DNA from: DASYTH01 sp035942955
GTDB lineage: Bacteria > Actinomycetota > Actinomycetes > Mycobacteriales > Pseudonocardiaceae
DNA: 64,000 nucleotides
Direction: 5' to 3'
Assembly (NCBI RefSeq): GCF_035942955.1
Contig: NZ_DASZCQ010000010.1
Location: 16,512-80,511 of the forward strand
Both the position numbers and the translations under genes were made by a program. Shown one piece after another: positions 24,301-31,972 of the stretch (its first letter is position 1; each line of letters begins with the position of its first letter). The notes beneath the pieces were generated by a model that saw only the letters and a list, made by a program, of their open reading frames with translations, searched no databases and was not told the origin of the DNA.

Positions 24301-24346
24301 GAGTGGCTGTGTAGAGCCGCGGTTCCCTGGGTCAGGATGGAGGGAG

Positions 24347-24916
24347 ATGAACCAGCCCAACGACGGAAAGGTCGAGCAGGCGCAACACGTGGTGGTGGTC
24401 GGACCGGACGGCACACCGGTCGGCGCCGCGCGCATTCCCGGCGCCGGCGGCGGACCGGGCGAGGATGCCGGCAACCGTGAGCAGGTCGGCGACATGATCG
24501 AGCAGCCGGCCAAGGTCATGCGGATCGGCACGATGATCAAGCAGCTGCTGGAGGAGGTCCGCGCGGCACCGCTGGACGAGGCCAGCCGCAACCGGCTGCG
24601 GGAGATCCACAAGCGGTCGATCGTCGAGCTGGAGGACGGCCTGGCACCCGAGCTGCGCGAGGAGCTGGAGCGGTTGTCGCTGCCGTTCACCGAGGAGGGC
24701 ACGCCGTCGGACGCGGAGCTGCGGATCGCTCAGGCTCAGCTGGTCGGCTGGCTGGAGGGCCTGTTCCACGGCATCCAGACCGCGCTGTTCGCCCAGCAGA
24801 TGGCCGCGAGGGTGCAGCTGGAGCAGATGCGTCGCGGCCTGCCGCCGGGCACCGGCGGGCATCCGGGCGAGGCCCATGACGGCCCGAACATTCGCGGCAC
24901 GGGTCAGTACCTCTGA
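24347..24916 (+). CDS. bpa: Bacterial proteasome activator Bpa
   Basis: A 189-residue homologue of Rv3780. The protein has a disordered N-terminus, a four-helix body (MIEQPAKVMRIGTMIKQLLEE, NRLREIHKRSIVELEDGL, LSLPFTEEGTPSDAELRIAQAQLVGWLEGLFHGIQT) and ends in GQYL, the C-terminal motif with which Bpa docks on the 20S proteasome alpha-ring. It forms a dodecameric ring that opens the proteasome gate without ATP. Location directly before the wzm/wzt/glfT1 genes matches mycobacteria. GGAGG lies 3-4 nt before the ATG. Confidence 0.95.
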   Translation: MNQPNDGKVEQAQHVVVVGPDGTPVGAARIPGAGGGPGEDAGNREQVGDMIEQPAKVMRIGTMIKQLLEEVRAAPLDEASRNRLREIHKRSIVELEDGLAPELREELERLSLPFTEEGTPSDAELRIAQAQLVGWLEGLFHGIQTALFAQQMAARVQLEQMRRGLPPGTGGHPGEAHDGPNIRGTGQYL

Positions 24917-24925
24917 CAGACCCAC

Positions 24926-24982
24926 GCCCTGAAGGCCACCTTCGCGCGCACTTGTCGGCGCCGGGAAGGTGGCCTTCAGGGC
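24926..24982. terminator. Long inverted repeat behind bpa
   Basis: Perfect 18-bp arms at 24926-24943 (starting GCCCTGAAGG) and 24965-24982 enclose a 21-nt loop. It lies between the convergent bpa and 71-residue protein genes and probably terminates both. There is no T-run. Its sequence looks like a dispersed intergenic repeat, which cannot be tested inside this window. Confidence 0.6.
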
Positions 24983-25009
24983 ACCTCCACAACCCCCGTT
25001 ACGTCGCGG

Positions 25010-25225
25010 CTATGACGCCCAGGTCGCGTCGAAGCGCTCGGCGAGCAGGTCACCGACCATCAGCATGCAGGCCATGCAGCGCCGGCCCTGGTCGGTGCAG
25101 GTGATCTTGGAGTTGGGCACGCTGTGCTCGCACAGCGCCTCACCGAATTCCTTGCTGGCCTGCTCGGTGCGAAAGGCGTGGACCTGGTCGTCATACTCGG
25201 ACCGCCACCAATGGACGTCCACCAT
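25010..25225 (-). CDS. Small cysteine-containing protein of unknown function
   Basis: A 71-residue protein starting MVDVHWWRSEYDDQVHAF. Cysteines lie in CEHS (about residue 33), CTDQGRRCMACM (about 44-55), an arrangement that could bind a metal or form a redox site. GGAGG precedes the ATG at 25225 by 8-9 nt; a longer in-frame extension to 25282 lacks such a site. It is divergent from the methyltransferase/wzm operon. No family is recognised. Confidence 0.65.
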   Translation of the reverse strand: MVDVHWWRSEYDDQVHAFRTEQASKEFGEALCEHSVPNSKITCTDQGRRCMACMLMVGDLLAERFDATWAS

Positions 25226-25326
25226 GCCCCGACCTCCGCCTCGGTCGCGCGATCCCTCTACCCACAGTAGACACGAGGCCATCGCGATCTTGCACCAGGG
25301 TATGACGCATTTTCGGAGCTGGATTT

Positions 25327-25375
25327 TTCACAGTTGATAGGACAACTGTGAATCGTTAACACCCTGTTAACAGGG
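25327..25375. promoter_or_regulatory. AT-rich control region upstream of the methyltransferase/galactan export genes
   Basis: A perfect inverted repeat TTCACAGTTG (25327-25336)/CAACTGTGAA (25343-25352) with a 6-nt spacer is followed by the 14-bp palindrome CCCTGTTAACAGGG (25362-25375). A possible promoter, TTGATA (25334-25339) and TAACAC (25357-25362) with 17-nt spacing, overlaps both. The arrangement suggests one or two operators on the promoter. Confidence 0.5.
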
Positions 25376-25481
25376 CCCCTTTGCCGTGAGCCCGCGGTAG
25401 TCGACGCGGCACCGCCCGTGGTTCCGGTGATCCGAACGGTGGGCCTATCATGCGCTGACTCACCTGCGAGAGGAGTTCGAC

Positions 25482-26315
25482 GTGCTCGACCGAATGCGCG
25501 ATCGGTTGGGGATCAAGAGCATCCGCCGCGCCGTGCAGGCCAAGCTTGCGGGCACCGTCGACGAGGTGCTCCGGCGGCACCAAGTCGAGCAGACGAAGTA
25601 CCTCGAGGAGCAGATCAGCAAGCTCCGGGACGAGGTGCACCTGCTGACCAACCGGACGGTCGACCGGGTGCACGACCTCGAGATGCGCATCCGCAGGGAC
25701 ATCGTCTTCGCCGGTGAGCACAACGCCGCGCGCGAGGCCAGCGAGTTCGCCCGCGAGCACATGGTCTCCGCGCAGCATTGCCGGCACCCGCACCAGACCC
25801 TCGAGTACGGGCTGTCGCTCGCCCCGGAGGGCGGGATGGCGCTGGAGTTCGGCGTGTTCAGCGGCACCACGTTGAAGATCATCTCGTCGGCCCGGGGCGG
25901 GAAGGAGGTCTACGGCTTCGACTCCTTCCAGGGCCTGCCGGCCGACTGGCGGGCCGGCTACCCGGCCGGCACGTTCTCCGTCGACGGGCTGCCGGACGTG
26001 CCCGGCGCCGAGCTCGTCGTCGGTCTGTTCGAAGACACGCTGCCCGGTTTCCTGGAATCGCACGCCGGCCCGGTGGACTTCCTGCACGTGGACGGGGATC
26101 TGTACAGCTCGGCCAAGACCGTGCTGGACCTGGCCGGCCCGCGGCTGCGGGAGGGCAGCGTCATCGTGTTCGACGAGTTCTTCAACTACCCCGGCTGGCA
26201 GGAGCACGAGTACAAGGCATGGCGCGAGTACGTCGAGCGCACCGGCATCCAGTTCAGCTACCGGGCCTACACCTGGGACAACGAGCAGGTCGTCGTGCAG
26301 ATCACCGGCCTATGA
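25482..26315 (+). CDS. TylF/macrocin-type SAM-dependent methyltransferase
   Basis: A 277-residue protein. The first ~85 residues form a charged helix, probably coiled coil (VDEVLRRHQVEQTKYLEEQISKL), followed by a class I methyltransferase domain: ALEFGVFSGTTLKII (motif I, near residue 124), VYGFDSFQGLPADWR (motif II), VDFLHVDGDLYSSAKTVL and VIVFDEFFNYPGW with acidic residues suited to a metal ion. This matches TylF/MycF-like sugar O-methyltransferases. It precedes wzm by 55 bp, so it could modify a sugar of the exported glycan, for instance as a chain-end methyl group; this is inference. GTG start with GAGAGGAG upstream. Confidence 0.85.
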   Translation: MLDRMRDRLGIKSIRRAVQAKLAGTVDEVLRRHQVEQTKYLEEQISKLRDEVHLLTNRTVDRVHDLEMRIRRDIVFAGEHNAAREASEFAREHMVSAQHCRHPHQTLEYGLSLAPEGGMALEFGVFSGTTLKIISSARGGKEVYGFDSFQGLPADWRAGYPAGTFSVDGLPDVPGAELVVGLFEDTLPGFLESHAGPVDFLHVDGDLYSSAKTVLDLAGPRLREGSVIVFDEFFNYPGWQEHEYKAWREYVERTGIQFSYRAYTWDNEQVVVQITGL

Positions 26316-26356
26316 GGGTGGGGCCCCCGAGCGCGGGGCCCGCGGCCGGCCGTCGG

Positions 26357-26362
26357 TACGCT
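26357..26362 (+). promoter_or_regulatory. Possible -10 element upstream of wzm
   Basis: TACGCT ends 8 nt before the GTG start at 26371, which lacks a ribosome binding site. Confidence 0.35.
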
Positions 26363-26370
26363 GGCTAGCC

Positions 26371-27294
26371 GTGCCAGCAATCAGCACAGCCGAAGCACCG
26401 ATCCCCGCGGAACCGATTCCGGCCACCGCGCGCACCTTCGCGCGCGCGCTCGCCGACATCCGCGGCGGCATGCGGGAGCGGGAGCTGTGGAGCCACCTCG
26501 GGTGGCAGGACATCAAGCAGCGCTACCGGCGCTCGGTCATCGGGCCGCTGTGGATCACGCTCAGCATGGCGATCACCGCGATCGCGCTCGGGCTGCTCTA
26601 CTCCCAGCTGTTCGGCGCGTCGGTGGGCACCTTCCTGCCGTACATCACGGTCGGCTTCATCGTGTGGCAGTTCATGCTGGGCTGCCTGGTCGAGGGCACC
26701 GAGACGTTCATCGCCAACGAGGGCCTGATCCGGCACCTGCCAGCGCCGCTGACGCTGTACTCGTTCCGGACGGCCTGGCGGCAGGTGCTGCTGTTCGCCC
26801 ACAACCTGCTGGTGTACCTGGTCGTCGTGGCCATCTTCTGGAGCGACCTGGCGACCCCGGGCTACGTGCTCAGCGAGGGCGGGATCCCGCAGCCGGGCCT
26901 GAGCTGGAGCATCGTGTTGGCGATCCCCGCGTTCGCGCTGCTCGCGTTGAACGGGGTGTGGGTCTCACTGCTGTTCGGCGTGATCAGCACCCGGTTCCGG
27001 GACATCCCGCCGGTGATCAACGCACTGACCAACCTGCTGTTCTTCATGACCCCCATCGTGTGGACCACGGACATCCTGACCAGCAAGTTCGGTGCGGCCA
27101 CCAGCGACTGGCGGATTCTGATCGCCGAGCTCAACCCGCTCTACCACTACATCGAGATCCTGCGGGCGCCGCTGATCGGCGGGGTGCAGAGCTGGCACCA
27201 CTGGGCGGTGGTCGGCGGCCTGACCGTCGTGGGTTGGGGATTAGCGTTGCTCGTGCTGCGGAACTACCGTTCTCGTGTGTCCTACTGGGTCTGA
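26371..27294 (+). CDS. wzm: Galactan ABC exporter, permease subunit Wzm (Rv3783-like)
   Basis: A 307-residue ABC-2 type permease with six predicted membrane helices. The N-terminal cytoplasmic part contains the family motif ELWSHLGWQDIKQRYRRSVIGPLW, helices include ITLSMAITAIALGLLYSQLF and LNGVWVSLLFGVISTRFRDIPPVI, and the protein ends RNYRSRVSYWV. With Wzt it flips lipid-linked galactan across the membrane before ligation to arabinan and peptidoglycan. Gene order wzm-wzt-glfT1 is the arabinogalactan arrangement with wzm and wzt placed differently from M. tuberculosis. It overlaps no gene; wzt starts 15 bp later. Confidence 0.93.
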   Translation: MPAISTAEAPIPAEPIPATARTFARALADIRGGMRERELWSHLGWQDIKQRYRRSVIGPLWITLSMAITAIALGLLYSQLFGASVGTFLPYITVGFIVWQFMLGCLVEGTETFIANEGLIRHLPAPLTLYSFRTAWRQVLLFAHNLLVYLVVVAIFWSDLATPGYVLSEGGIPQPGLSWSIVLAIPAFALLALNGVWVSLLFGVISTRFRDIPPVINALTNLLFFMTPIVWTTDILTSKFGAATSDWRILIAELNPLYHYIEILRAPLIGGVQSWHHWAVVGGLTVVGWGLALLVLRNYRSRVSYWV

Positions 27295-27309
27295 GTGAGG
27301 CTTCGCTAC

Positions 27310-28104
27310 ATGGTCAGCATCGACGTCTGGAACGCCTCGGTCGACTTTCCGATCTTCGACGCCAAGACCCGGTCGTTGAAGAAGAAGGTGCTTGGCAAGG
27401 TGGGCGGCAAGATCGGCACGGAGAGCCGGGTGCCGATCATCGAGGCGCTGCGCGACATCTCCCTTTCGCTCAAGGAGGGCGACCGGGTCGGCCTGGTCGG
27501 CCACAACGGGGCGGGCAAGTCGACGCTGCTGCGCGTGCTGGCCGGCATCTACGAGCCGACGAGGGGCTCGTCGCGGATCGTCGGCCGGGTGGCGCCGGTG
27601 TTCGACCTTGGCGTCGGCATGGACCCGGAGATCTCCGGCTACGAGAACATCATGATCCGCGGGATGTTCCTCGGCATGACCCGCAAGCAGATGTCCAAGC
27701 GGGTGGACGACATCGCGGAGTTCACCGAGCTCGGCGACTACCTGCAGATGCCGCTACGCACCTACTCGACCGGCATGCGGGTGCGCCTGGCGCTTGGCGT
27801 GGTGACGTCGATCGATCCGGAGATCCTGCTGCTGGACGAGGGCATCGGCGCGGTGGACGCCGCGTTCCTGAACAAGGCGCGGGACCGGCTGGTGGATCTG
27901 GTCAAGCGTTCCGGCATGTTGGTGTTCGCTTCGCACCAGGACGACCTATTGTTCGAGCTGTGTGACACGGCGATCTGGATGGACGAAGGGCACATGAAGA
28001 TGCGCGGCTCGCTGCGAGAGGTGCTCACGGCGTACAAGGGCCGGGACCCGTTCGCCCATCTGGACCCGCCGCAGCCGGTGCTGACGAACAGCGGCGACTC
28101 CTGA
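27310..28104 (+). CDS. wzt: Galactan ABC exporter, ATPase subunit Wzt (Rv3781-like)
   Basis: A 264-residue ABC ATPase: Walker A GHNGAGKST, a D-loop-type region after Walker B ILLLDEGIGAVD, signature YSTGMRVRL, and switch His in FASHQDD. The opening VSIDVWNASVDFPIFDAK is characteristic of the actinobacterial galactan exporter. The protein lacks the carbohydrate-binding C-terminal domain of O-antigen Wzt proteins. The ATG at 27310 is chosen because GTGAGG precedes it; a GTG at 27295 is in frame but abuts the wzm stop. Stop and glfT1 start overlap (TGATG). Confidence 0.93.
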   Translation: MVSIDVWNASVDFPIFDAKTRSLKKKVLGKVGGKIGTESRVPIIEALRDISLSLKEGDRVGLVGHNGAGKSTLLRVLAGIYEPTRGSSRIVGRVAPVFDLGVGMDPEISGYENIMIRGMFLGMTRKQMSKRVDDIAEFTELGDYLQMPLRTYSTGMRVRLALGVVTSIDPEILLLDEGIGAVDAAFLNKARDRLVDLVKRSGMLVFASHQDDLLFELCDTAIWMDEGHMKMRGSLREVLTAYKGRDPFAHLDPPQPVLTNSGDS

Positions 28105-29009
28105 TGGGTGGGCAGGAGCGGTTGCCCGCCGACGCCGTGGTGGCCGTGGTCGTCACCCGGCACCGGCGCGAGCTGCTCGCCGGCTCCCTGAAGATGATCT
28201 CCACCCAGACCCGGCCGCCCGACCATCTGGTCGTGGTGGACAACGGGCCGGACGAGCCGGCGCGCGACATCGTCGAGTCCTGCCCGGTGCCGTCGACCTA
28301 CCTGGCGTCGCACCGCAACCTGGGCGGGGCCGGCGGCTTCGCGCTCGGCATGCTGCACGCGCTCGCGCTGGGCGCGGAGTGGGTGTGGTGCGCCGACGAC
28401 GACGGCCGGCCGGCCGACGAGACCGTGCTGGAGACCCTGCTTGGCGAGGCGTCCGCGCGGGGGCTGGCGGAGATCTCCCCGGTGGTGGCCAACATCGAGA
28501 CGCCGGAGCGGCTGGCCTTCCCGCTGCGCCGCGGCCTGACCTGGAAGCGCAGCGCGGCCGAGCTCGGCGACGACTTCCTGCCCGGGATCGCCTCGCTGTT
28601 CAACGGCGCGCTGTTCCGAGCGTCCACTTTGGACGTCGTGGGCGTGCCGGACTACCGGCTGTTCTTCCGCGGTGACGAGGTCGAGGTGCACCGCCGCCTG
28701 GTCCGCTCCGGCCTGCCGTTCGGCACCTGCCTGCGCGCGGTCTACCTGCACCCCGACGGCTCCGACGAGTTCAAACCCATGCTCGGCGGCCGGTTCCACG
28801 CCCAGGACCCGGAGAACGAGATCAAGCGCTACTACACCTACCGCAACCGCGGCTACCTGCTCTCCCAACCCGGTCTGCGCAAGATCGGCATGCTCGAGAT
28901 CATCCGGTTCGGCCTGTACTTCCTCGGCACCAAGCGCGACCCCAAGGCCTTCCTGGAGTGGCTGCGCCTCGTCCGCCAGGGACAGAAGGAACGCTTTTAC
29001 CGCCACTGA
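28104..29009 (+). CDS. glfT1: Galactofuranosyltransferase GlfT1
   Basis: A 301-residue GT2-type enzyme corresponding to Rv3782. It adds the first galactofuranose residues to decaprenyl-PP-GlcNAc-Rha. Seen are VAVVVTRHRRELLAGSL, VVVDNGPD, the RNLGGAGGFALGM motif, the metal-binding DDDG (98-101) in VWCADDDGRP, FNGALFRAS and the FFRGDEVEVHRR acceptor-site motif, followed by the C-terminal RYYTYRNRGYLLS helix region. Its start overlaps the wzt stop, so exporter and priming enzyme are co-translated. Confidence 0.95.
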   Translation: MGGQERLPADAVVAVVVTRHRRELLAGSLKMISTQTRPPDHLVVVDNGPDEPARDIVESCPVPSTYLASHRNLGGAGGFALGMLHALALGAEWVWCADDDGRPADETVLETLLGEASARGLAEISPVVANIETPERLAFPLRRGLTWKRSAAELGDDFLPGIASLFNGALFRASTLDVVGVPDYRLFFRGDEVEVHRRLVRSGLPFGTCLRAVYLHPDGSDEFKPMLGGRFHAQDPENEIKRYYTYRNRGYLLSQPGLRKIGMLEIIRFGLYFLGTKRDPKAFLEWLRLVRQGQKERFYRH

Positions 29010-29024
29010 CGCCATCGCGGGCCC

Positions 29025-29030
29025 TACGAT
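29025..29030 (+). promoter_or_regulatory. -10 element, probable leaderless promoter of the lipoprotein gene
   Basis: TACGAT ends 6 nt before the GTG at 29037; no ribosome binding site is seen. Confidence 0.4.
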
Positions 29031-29036
29031 CGTCCG

Positions 29037-29996
29037 GTGCGTCGCTCGAAGATCATCGCGATCCTGTCGGCCGTGGTCGTGGTGGCCGGCGCCTGCTCAT
29101 CCGGCGGATCCGGCTCGGCGCTGCTCGGCGCGCTCGGCAAGGTGCGCGCCACCGACAGCACCCGCCAGTGGATCGAGTACGGGGACCTCGCCGCGCTGCG
29201 CTCGCTGCGCGACGCGAACCGGGACCGGTTCCTGAGCCTGACCGGGTCCGGCATGAGCAACATCGCGCGCTACGACAAGACGGTCGCCGAGAACCTCGCG
29301 TTCGACCCGCTGTCGATGCGGACGGCCGTCACCGCGGGCGCGCCGCCGAACTGGTCGGGCATCATCTGGGGCTTCTACGACGTCGCGGCCGTCAACGACA
29401 AGTTCGCCGCCCTCGGCATCGAACGCACCGGGGACCTCGGCGGCACCACCTGGTCCGCCAGCCCCGACGGGACCATCCGAATCGACTCGCCCCTCGTCGA
29501 GACCGCCGGGCCGGCCACCCTCAACAACGTGCGCACCGCCCCCGGCTCGTTCGCCTTCTCCCCCAAGCGCGACACCCTCGCCTTGGTCACCGACCCCGGC
29601 TCCGACACCCTGGCCGACGACCCCACGATCAGGTCCATGGCCCACTGCCTCGGCGACGTCGTCGCGGCCGTCATCTCCCGCGCCCGCGGCCCCGAAACCC
29701 TCGCCGTCGGCGTCCGCGCCCCCTCGGCCACCGACGTCACCGAGGTCATCTGCGTCGCCCCCGCCACCCGCGACCCCGCCGCCCTCCGCGACCACGCCAG
29801 ATCCGAGCTGCAGACGGGCCGATCCGCCCTCTCCGGCAGGCCCTGGTCCGAGCTCCTCCCCGACGCCACGGTGCAGGTCACCGGCCTTCCACCCGCCGTC
29901 CAGATCCTCGCCAAGCCCGCTCCCGACGCCCCCGCCGGCCGGTCCATCCAGATGCTCCTGGCCGCCGACCTGGACGCCCTCCTGGACCTACGCTGA
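29037..29996 (+). CDS. Putative lipoprotein of unknown function
   Basis: A 319-residue protein beginning with a basic, then hydrophobic segment and a lipobox-like VVAGACSS (Cys20), so probably lipid-anchored outside the membrane. The mature part has no recognised domain; it contains NIARYDKTVAENLAF, WSGIIWGFYDVAAVNDKFAALG and a conserved-looking SMAHCLGDVVAAVI region. The second half has a stronger third-position C bias than its neighbours. It follows glfT1 by 27 bp and converges with a methyltransferase gene, overlapping it by 9 bp. A role in the envelope is plausible but unproven. Confidence 0.75.
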   Translation: MRRSKIIAILSAVVVVAGACSSGGSGSALLGALGKVRATDSTRQWIEYGDLAALRSLRDANRDRFLSLTGSGMSNIARYDKTVAENLAFDPLSMRTAVTAGAPPNWSGIIWGFYDVAAVNDKFAALGIERTGDLGGTTWSASPDGTIRIDSPLVETAGPATLNNVRTAPGSFAFSPKRDTLALVTDPGSDTLADDPTIRSMAHCLGDVVAAVISRARGPETLAVGVRAPSATDVTEVICVAPATRDPAALRDHARSELQTGRSALSGRPWSELLPDATVQVTGLPPAVQILAKPAPDAPAGRSIQMLLAADLDALLDLR

Positions 29997-30593
29997 ATCG
30001 ACCGGCTTGCGGTAGACGAGCGAGTAGCGCCAGTAGAGGTGGCGGCGGATCTCGGCGCCGGGCAACAGGCCGCGGGACAGTGCGCGGATCTCGCGGAGGC
30101 TCAGGTCGGGGTCCATGATCGGCGGGTGCGGGCCGGGCCGGGCGCCGCGCAGCCGGCCGGCGGCCGTGCGGGCCTTGTTGGGGGCGAAGGCGATGCCGCT
30201 GAGCAGGAGGTCGGCCAGGGTGGGGCGGCTAAGGCCGAGGATGGCAAGGACGCCGCGCGGCGCCAGCGCGTCCCGCAAGCGTGCCACGGTCGCGGCAAAC
30301 GGGACGTGGTGGATCGCCGCGATGCACGAGATGAAGTCGTAGCGGGCGGCGCCCAGGTCGAGATCGCGGATGTCCGCCTCCAGGTAGGAGACGTTGGGCG
30401 GGTCTGCGAACAGCTCCCGGGCGGCGGCGATCATCTCCGCGGACCGGTCGACGGCGTGCACCTCGGCGGCGTGCCGGGCCAGCAGCCGGGCGAACGTGCC
30501 CGAGCCACACCCGACGTCCAGCGCGCGATGACAGCCCACCGGCACCTTCCGCAGCAGGAACGGGTGGTAGAAGTCGTTGTGGTTGAAGCTCAT
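29988..30593 (-). CDS. Class I SAM-dependent methyltransferase
   Basis: A 201-residue methyltransferase: motif I ALDVGCGSGTFARLLA (about residues 24-39), motif II VHAVDRSAEMI, then VSYLEADIRDLDLG and FISCIAAIHHVPF. The opening MSFNHNDFYHPFLLRKVP is typical of small UbiE-like proteins with unknown substrates. Start ATG overlaps the stop of the DUF6817 gene by 4 bp (ATGA), so the two are co-translated. Confidence 0.88.
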   Translation of the reverse strand: MSFNHNDFYHPFLLRKVPVGCHRALDVGCGSGTFARLLARHAAEVHAVDRSAEMIAAARELFADPPNVSYLEADIRDLDLGAARYDFISCIAAIHHVPFAATVARLRDALAPRGVLAILGLSRPTLADLLLSGIAFAPNKARTAAGRLRGARPGPHPPIMDPDLSLREIRALSRGLLPGAEIRRHLYWRYSLVYRKPVDSA

Positions 30594-31111
30594 CCGAAGA
30601 ACTCCGTGACCGCGGCGATGGCCGGTCCGCTGGCGTAAGGCCGCCACGCGGTGAACAACCCGCGCAGCCCGGCGCCATGCTCCGCGCGTAGATCATCATT
30701 GTGCGTCAGCACGTCCAGCTCGCTGGCGACCGTCAGCTCGACGAAGTCCCGGACCTGCCGCCCGTCCGGCGAGATCTCCGCGCCGGTGAACCGGTCCCGC
30801 ATCGGCCCACCGTTGTGCAGCCGCGGATAGCTGAAGCCCCGGTCGCAGCTGCCGTACCGGTAGACGATCTCCTCCGCCTCCGGGCCGATCACCTCGACCA
30901 GGGTGGGGCGGGCCGCCACCTCGACGAGCCCCTGCGGGAAGCCGTCGGTGCCGTACGCGGCGTGCGCCAGCCCGGCCAGGCACAGCGCGGGACGGGCACC
31001 CCACGACGCCAGCATGTCGCGGGTGCGGCACAGATGGGCGAGCAGCGTGCCACCCGGATGGGGCATCTCCTCCGCACCCCGGGCGACGAGGAACTCCTCG
31101 ACGTCGGTCAT
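30590..31111 (-). CDS. DUF6817 domain protein (HD-domain-like)
   Basis: A 173-residue protein of the helical DUF6817 family. The pattern HPGGTLLAHLCRTRDMLASWG followed by CLAGLAHAAYGTDGF has the spaced histidines of an HD-like metal site, and FVELTVASELDVL lies near the C-terminus. Function is unknown. The longer upstream frame on this strand shows no similarity, and the ATG at 31111 is the natural family start. Coupled to the methyltransferase gene. Confidence 0.8.
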   Translation of the reverse strand: MTDVEEFLVARGAEEMPHPGGTLLAHLCRTRDMLASWGARPALCLAGLAHAAYGTDGFPQGLVEVAARPTLVEVIGPEAEEIVYRYGSCDRGFSYPRLHNGGPMRDRFTGAEISPDGRQVRDFVELTVASELDVLTHNDDLRAEHGAGLRGLFTAWRPYASGPAIAAVTEFFG

Positions 31112-31199
31112 GGGCCCACGATGCCACTTTTCTGTGAGCTGATCCGCCGAGGGCGAACCGGGTTGTGCCGCCGTGTGCCGGGCTGGTGGGGTCGAGCAC

Positions 31200-31469
31200 A
31201 TGAGCGATGTGAAACGGGCACTGGTGCTGCACGTGGCGGGAAGTGGTGAGCCGCTGGTGTTCGCCCTGTCCGACCGGGGGGCGAAGACGCTGGCCGGCCG
31301 GCTGCCGACGCTGATGAACTCGGGCGGGGTGGACACGCCGGAGCTGGCCGATGGGAGCACGGTGGCGGTGAACTTCGCGCACGTGGTCACCGCGCACCTC
31401 GACGAGCTGCCGCCGCTCGGCCGGGTGTACGGCAGCGTCACCCACCGCGGGCACGGCTTCAACAAATAG
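31200..31469 (+). CDS. Conserved small protein of unknown function
   Basis: An 89-residue protein starting MSDVKRALVLHVAGSGEPLV, predicted to be a compact alpha/beta domain, with DRGAKTLAGRLPTLMNSG and a terminal VTHRGHGFNK. GGTGGGG lies 6-9 nt before the ATG. It is divergent from DUF6817 and ends 2 bp before the gtrA-like stop in convergent orientation. No family is recognised; coding bias and ribosome site support a real gene. Confidence 0.65.
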   Translation: MSDVKRALVLHVAGSGEPLVFALSDRGAKTLAGRLPTLMNSGGVDTPELADGSTVAVNFAHVVTAHLDELPPLGRVYGSVTHRGHGFNK

Positions 31470-31471
31470 CG

Positions 31472-31885
31472 TCAGGACCGGAAGACCACGGTGCGGAGCA
31501 TGACGAAGTTGATCACCGTGGCCGTGCCCTGCGCGACCACCCAGGCCAGCGCGTACTCCCAGCGGAAGGCCGGAAGCACCGACAGCGTCGCCGCGTTCGT
31601 GCCGACGTTGACGAAGAACGTCACCGTGTACAGCAGGGCGAACCCGCCGGCCTGGGGCAGCCCGCCGTTGCGCGCCCGGAACGTGAACCGCCGGTTGAGG
31701 AAGAACGCCGTGGTGGTGCCCGCGATGAAGCTCAGCGCCTTGGCCAGGTGCACCCACACGCCCAGCTGCAGCAGCGCCCAGTAGCAGCCGGAGTCGACGA
31801 GGGCGCACAGCGCGCCGACGGCCACGAACCGGACGATCTGGTTCCCAAGGCCGATCCGCCGAGCCTCCACGGTCGCCACCGTCAC
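31472..31885 (-). CDS. GtrA-family membrane protein (Rv3789-like)
   Basis: A 137-residue protein with four predicted membrane helices. The GtrA pattern is visible in IVRFVAVGALCALVDSGCYWALL, the charged FFLNRRFTFRARNG loop and VINFVMLRTVVFRS at the end. GtrA proteins are linked to translocation of polyprenyl-phosphate sugars; Rv3789 sits beside dprE1/dprE2 in mycobacteria and is tied to arabinogalactan assembly. Here it is divergent from dprE1. GTG start with AAAGGAC upstream. Confidence 0.9.
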   Translation of the reverse strand: MTVATVEARRIGLGNQIVRFVAVGALCALVDSGCYWALLQLGVWVHLAKALSFIAGTTTAFFLNRRFTFRARNGGLPQAGGFALLYTVTFFVNVGTNAATLSVLPAFRWEYALAWVVAQGTATVINFVMLRTVVFRS

Positions 31886-31959
31886 CGTCCTTTCCCGCCC
31901 ACCATCTCCCGCCGCGTCCCCGCTCTCGCATACCCGTCAGGCGCGAGACAGTCTAGGGC

Positions 31960-31965
31960 TACCCT
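31960..31965 (+). promoter_or_regulatory. -10 element, probable leaderless promoter of dprE1
   Basis: TACCCT ends 7 nt before the GTG at 31973; no ribosome binding site is present. It supports the chosen dprE1 start. Confidence 0.45.
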
Positions 31966-31972
31966 GTTGCCG

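Noticed and set aside
31748..31972. N-terminal extension of DprE1
   Set aside because: The extension lies over the gtrA-like gene start, has no similarity, and the TACCCT element fixes a start at 31973.
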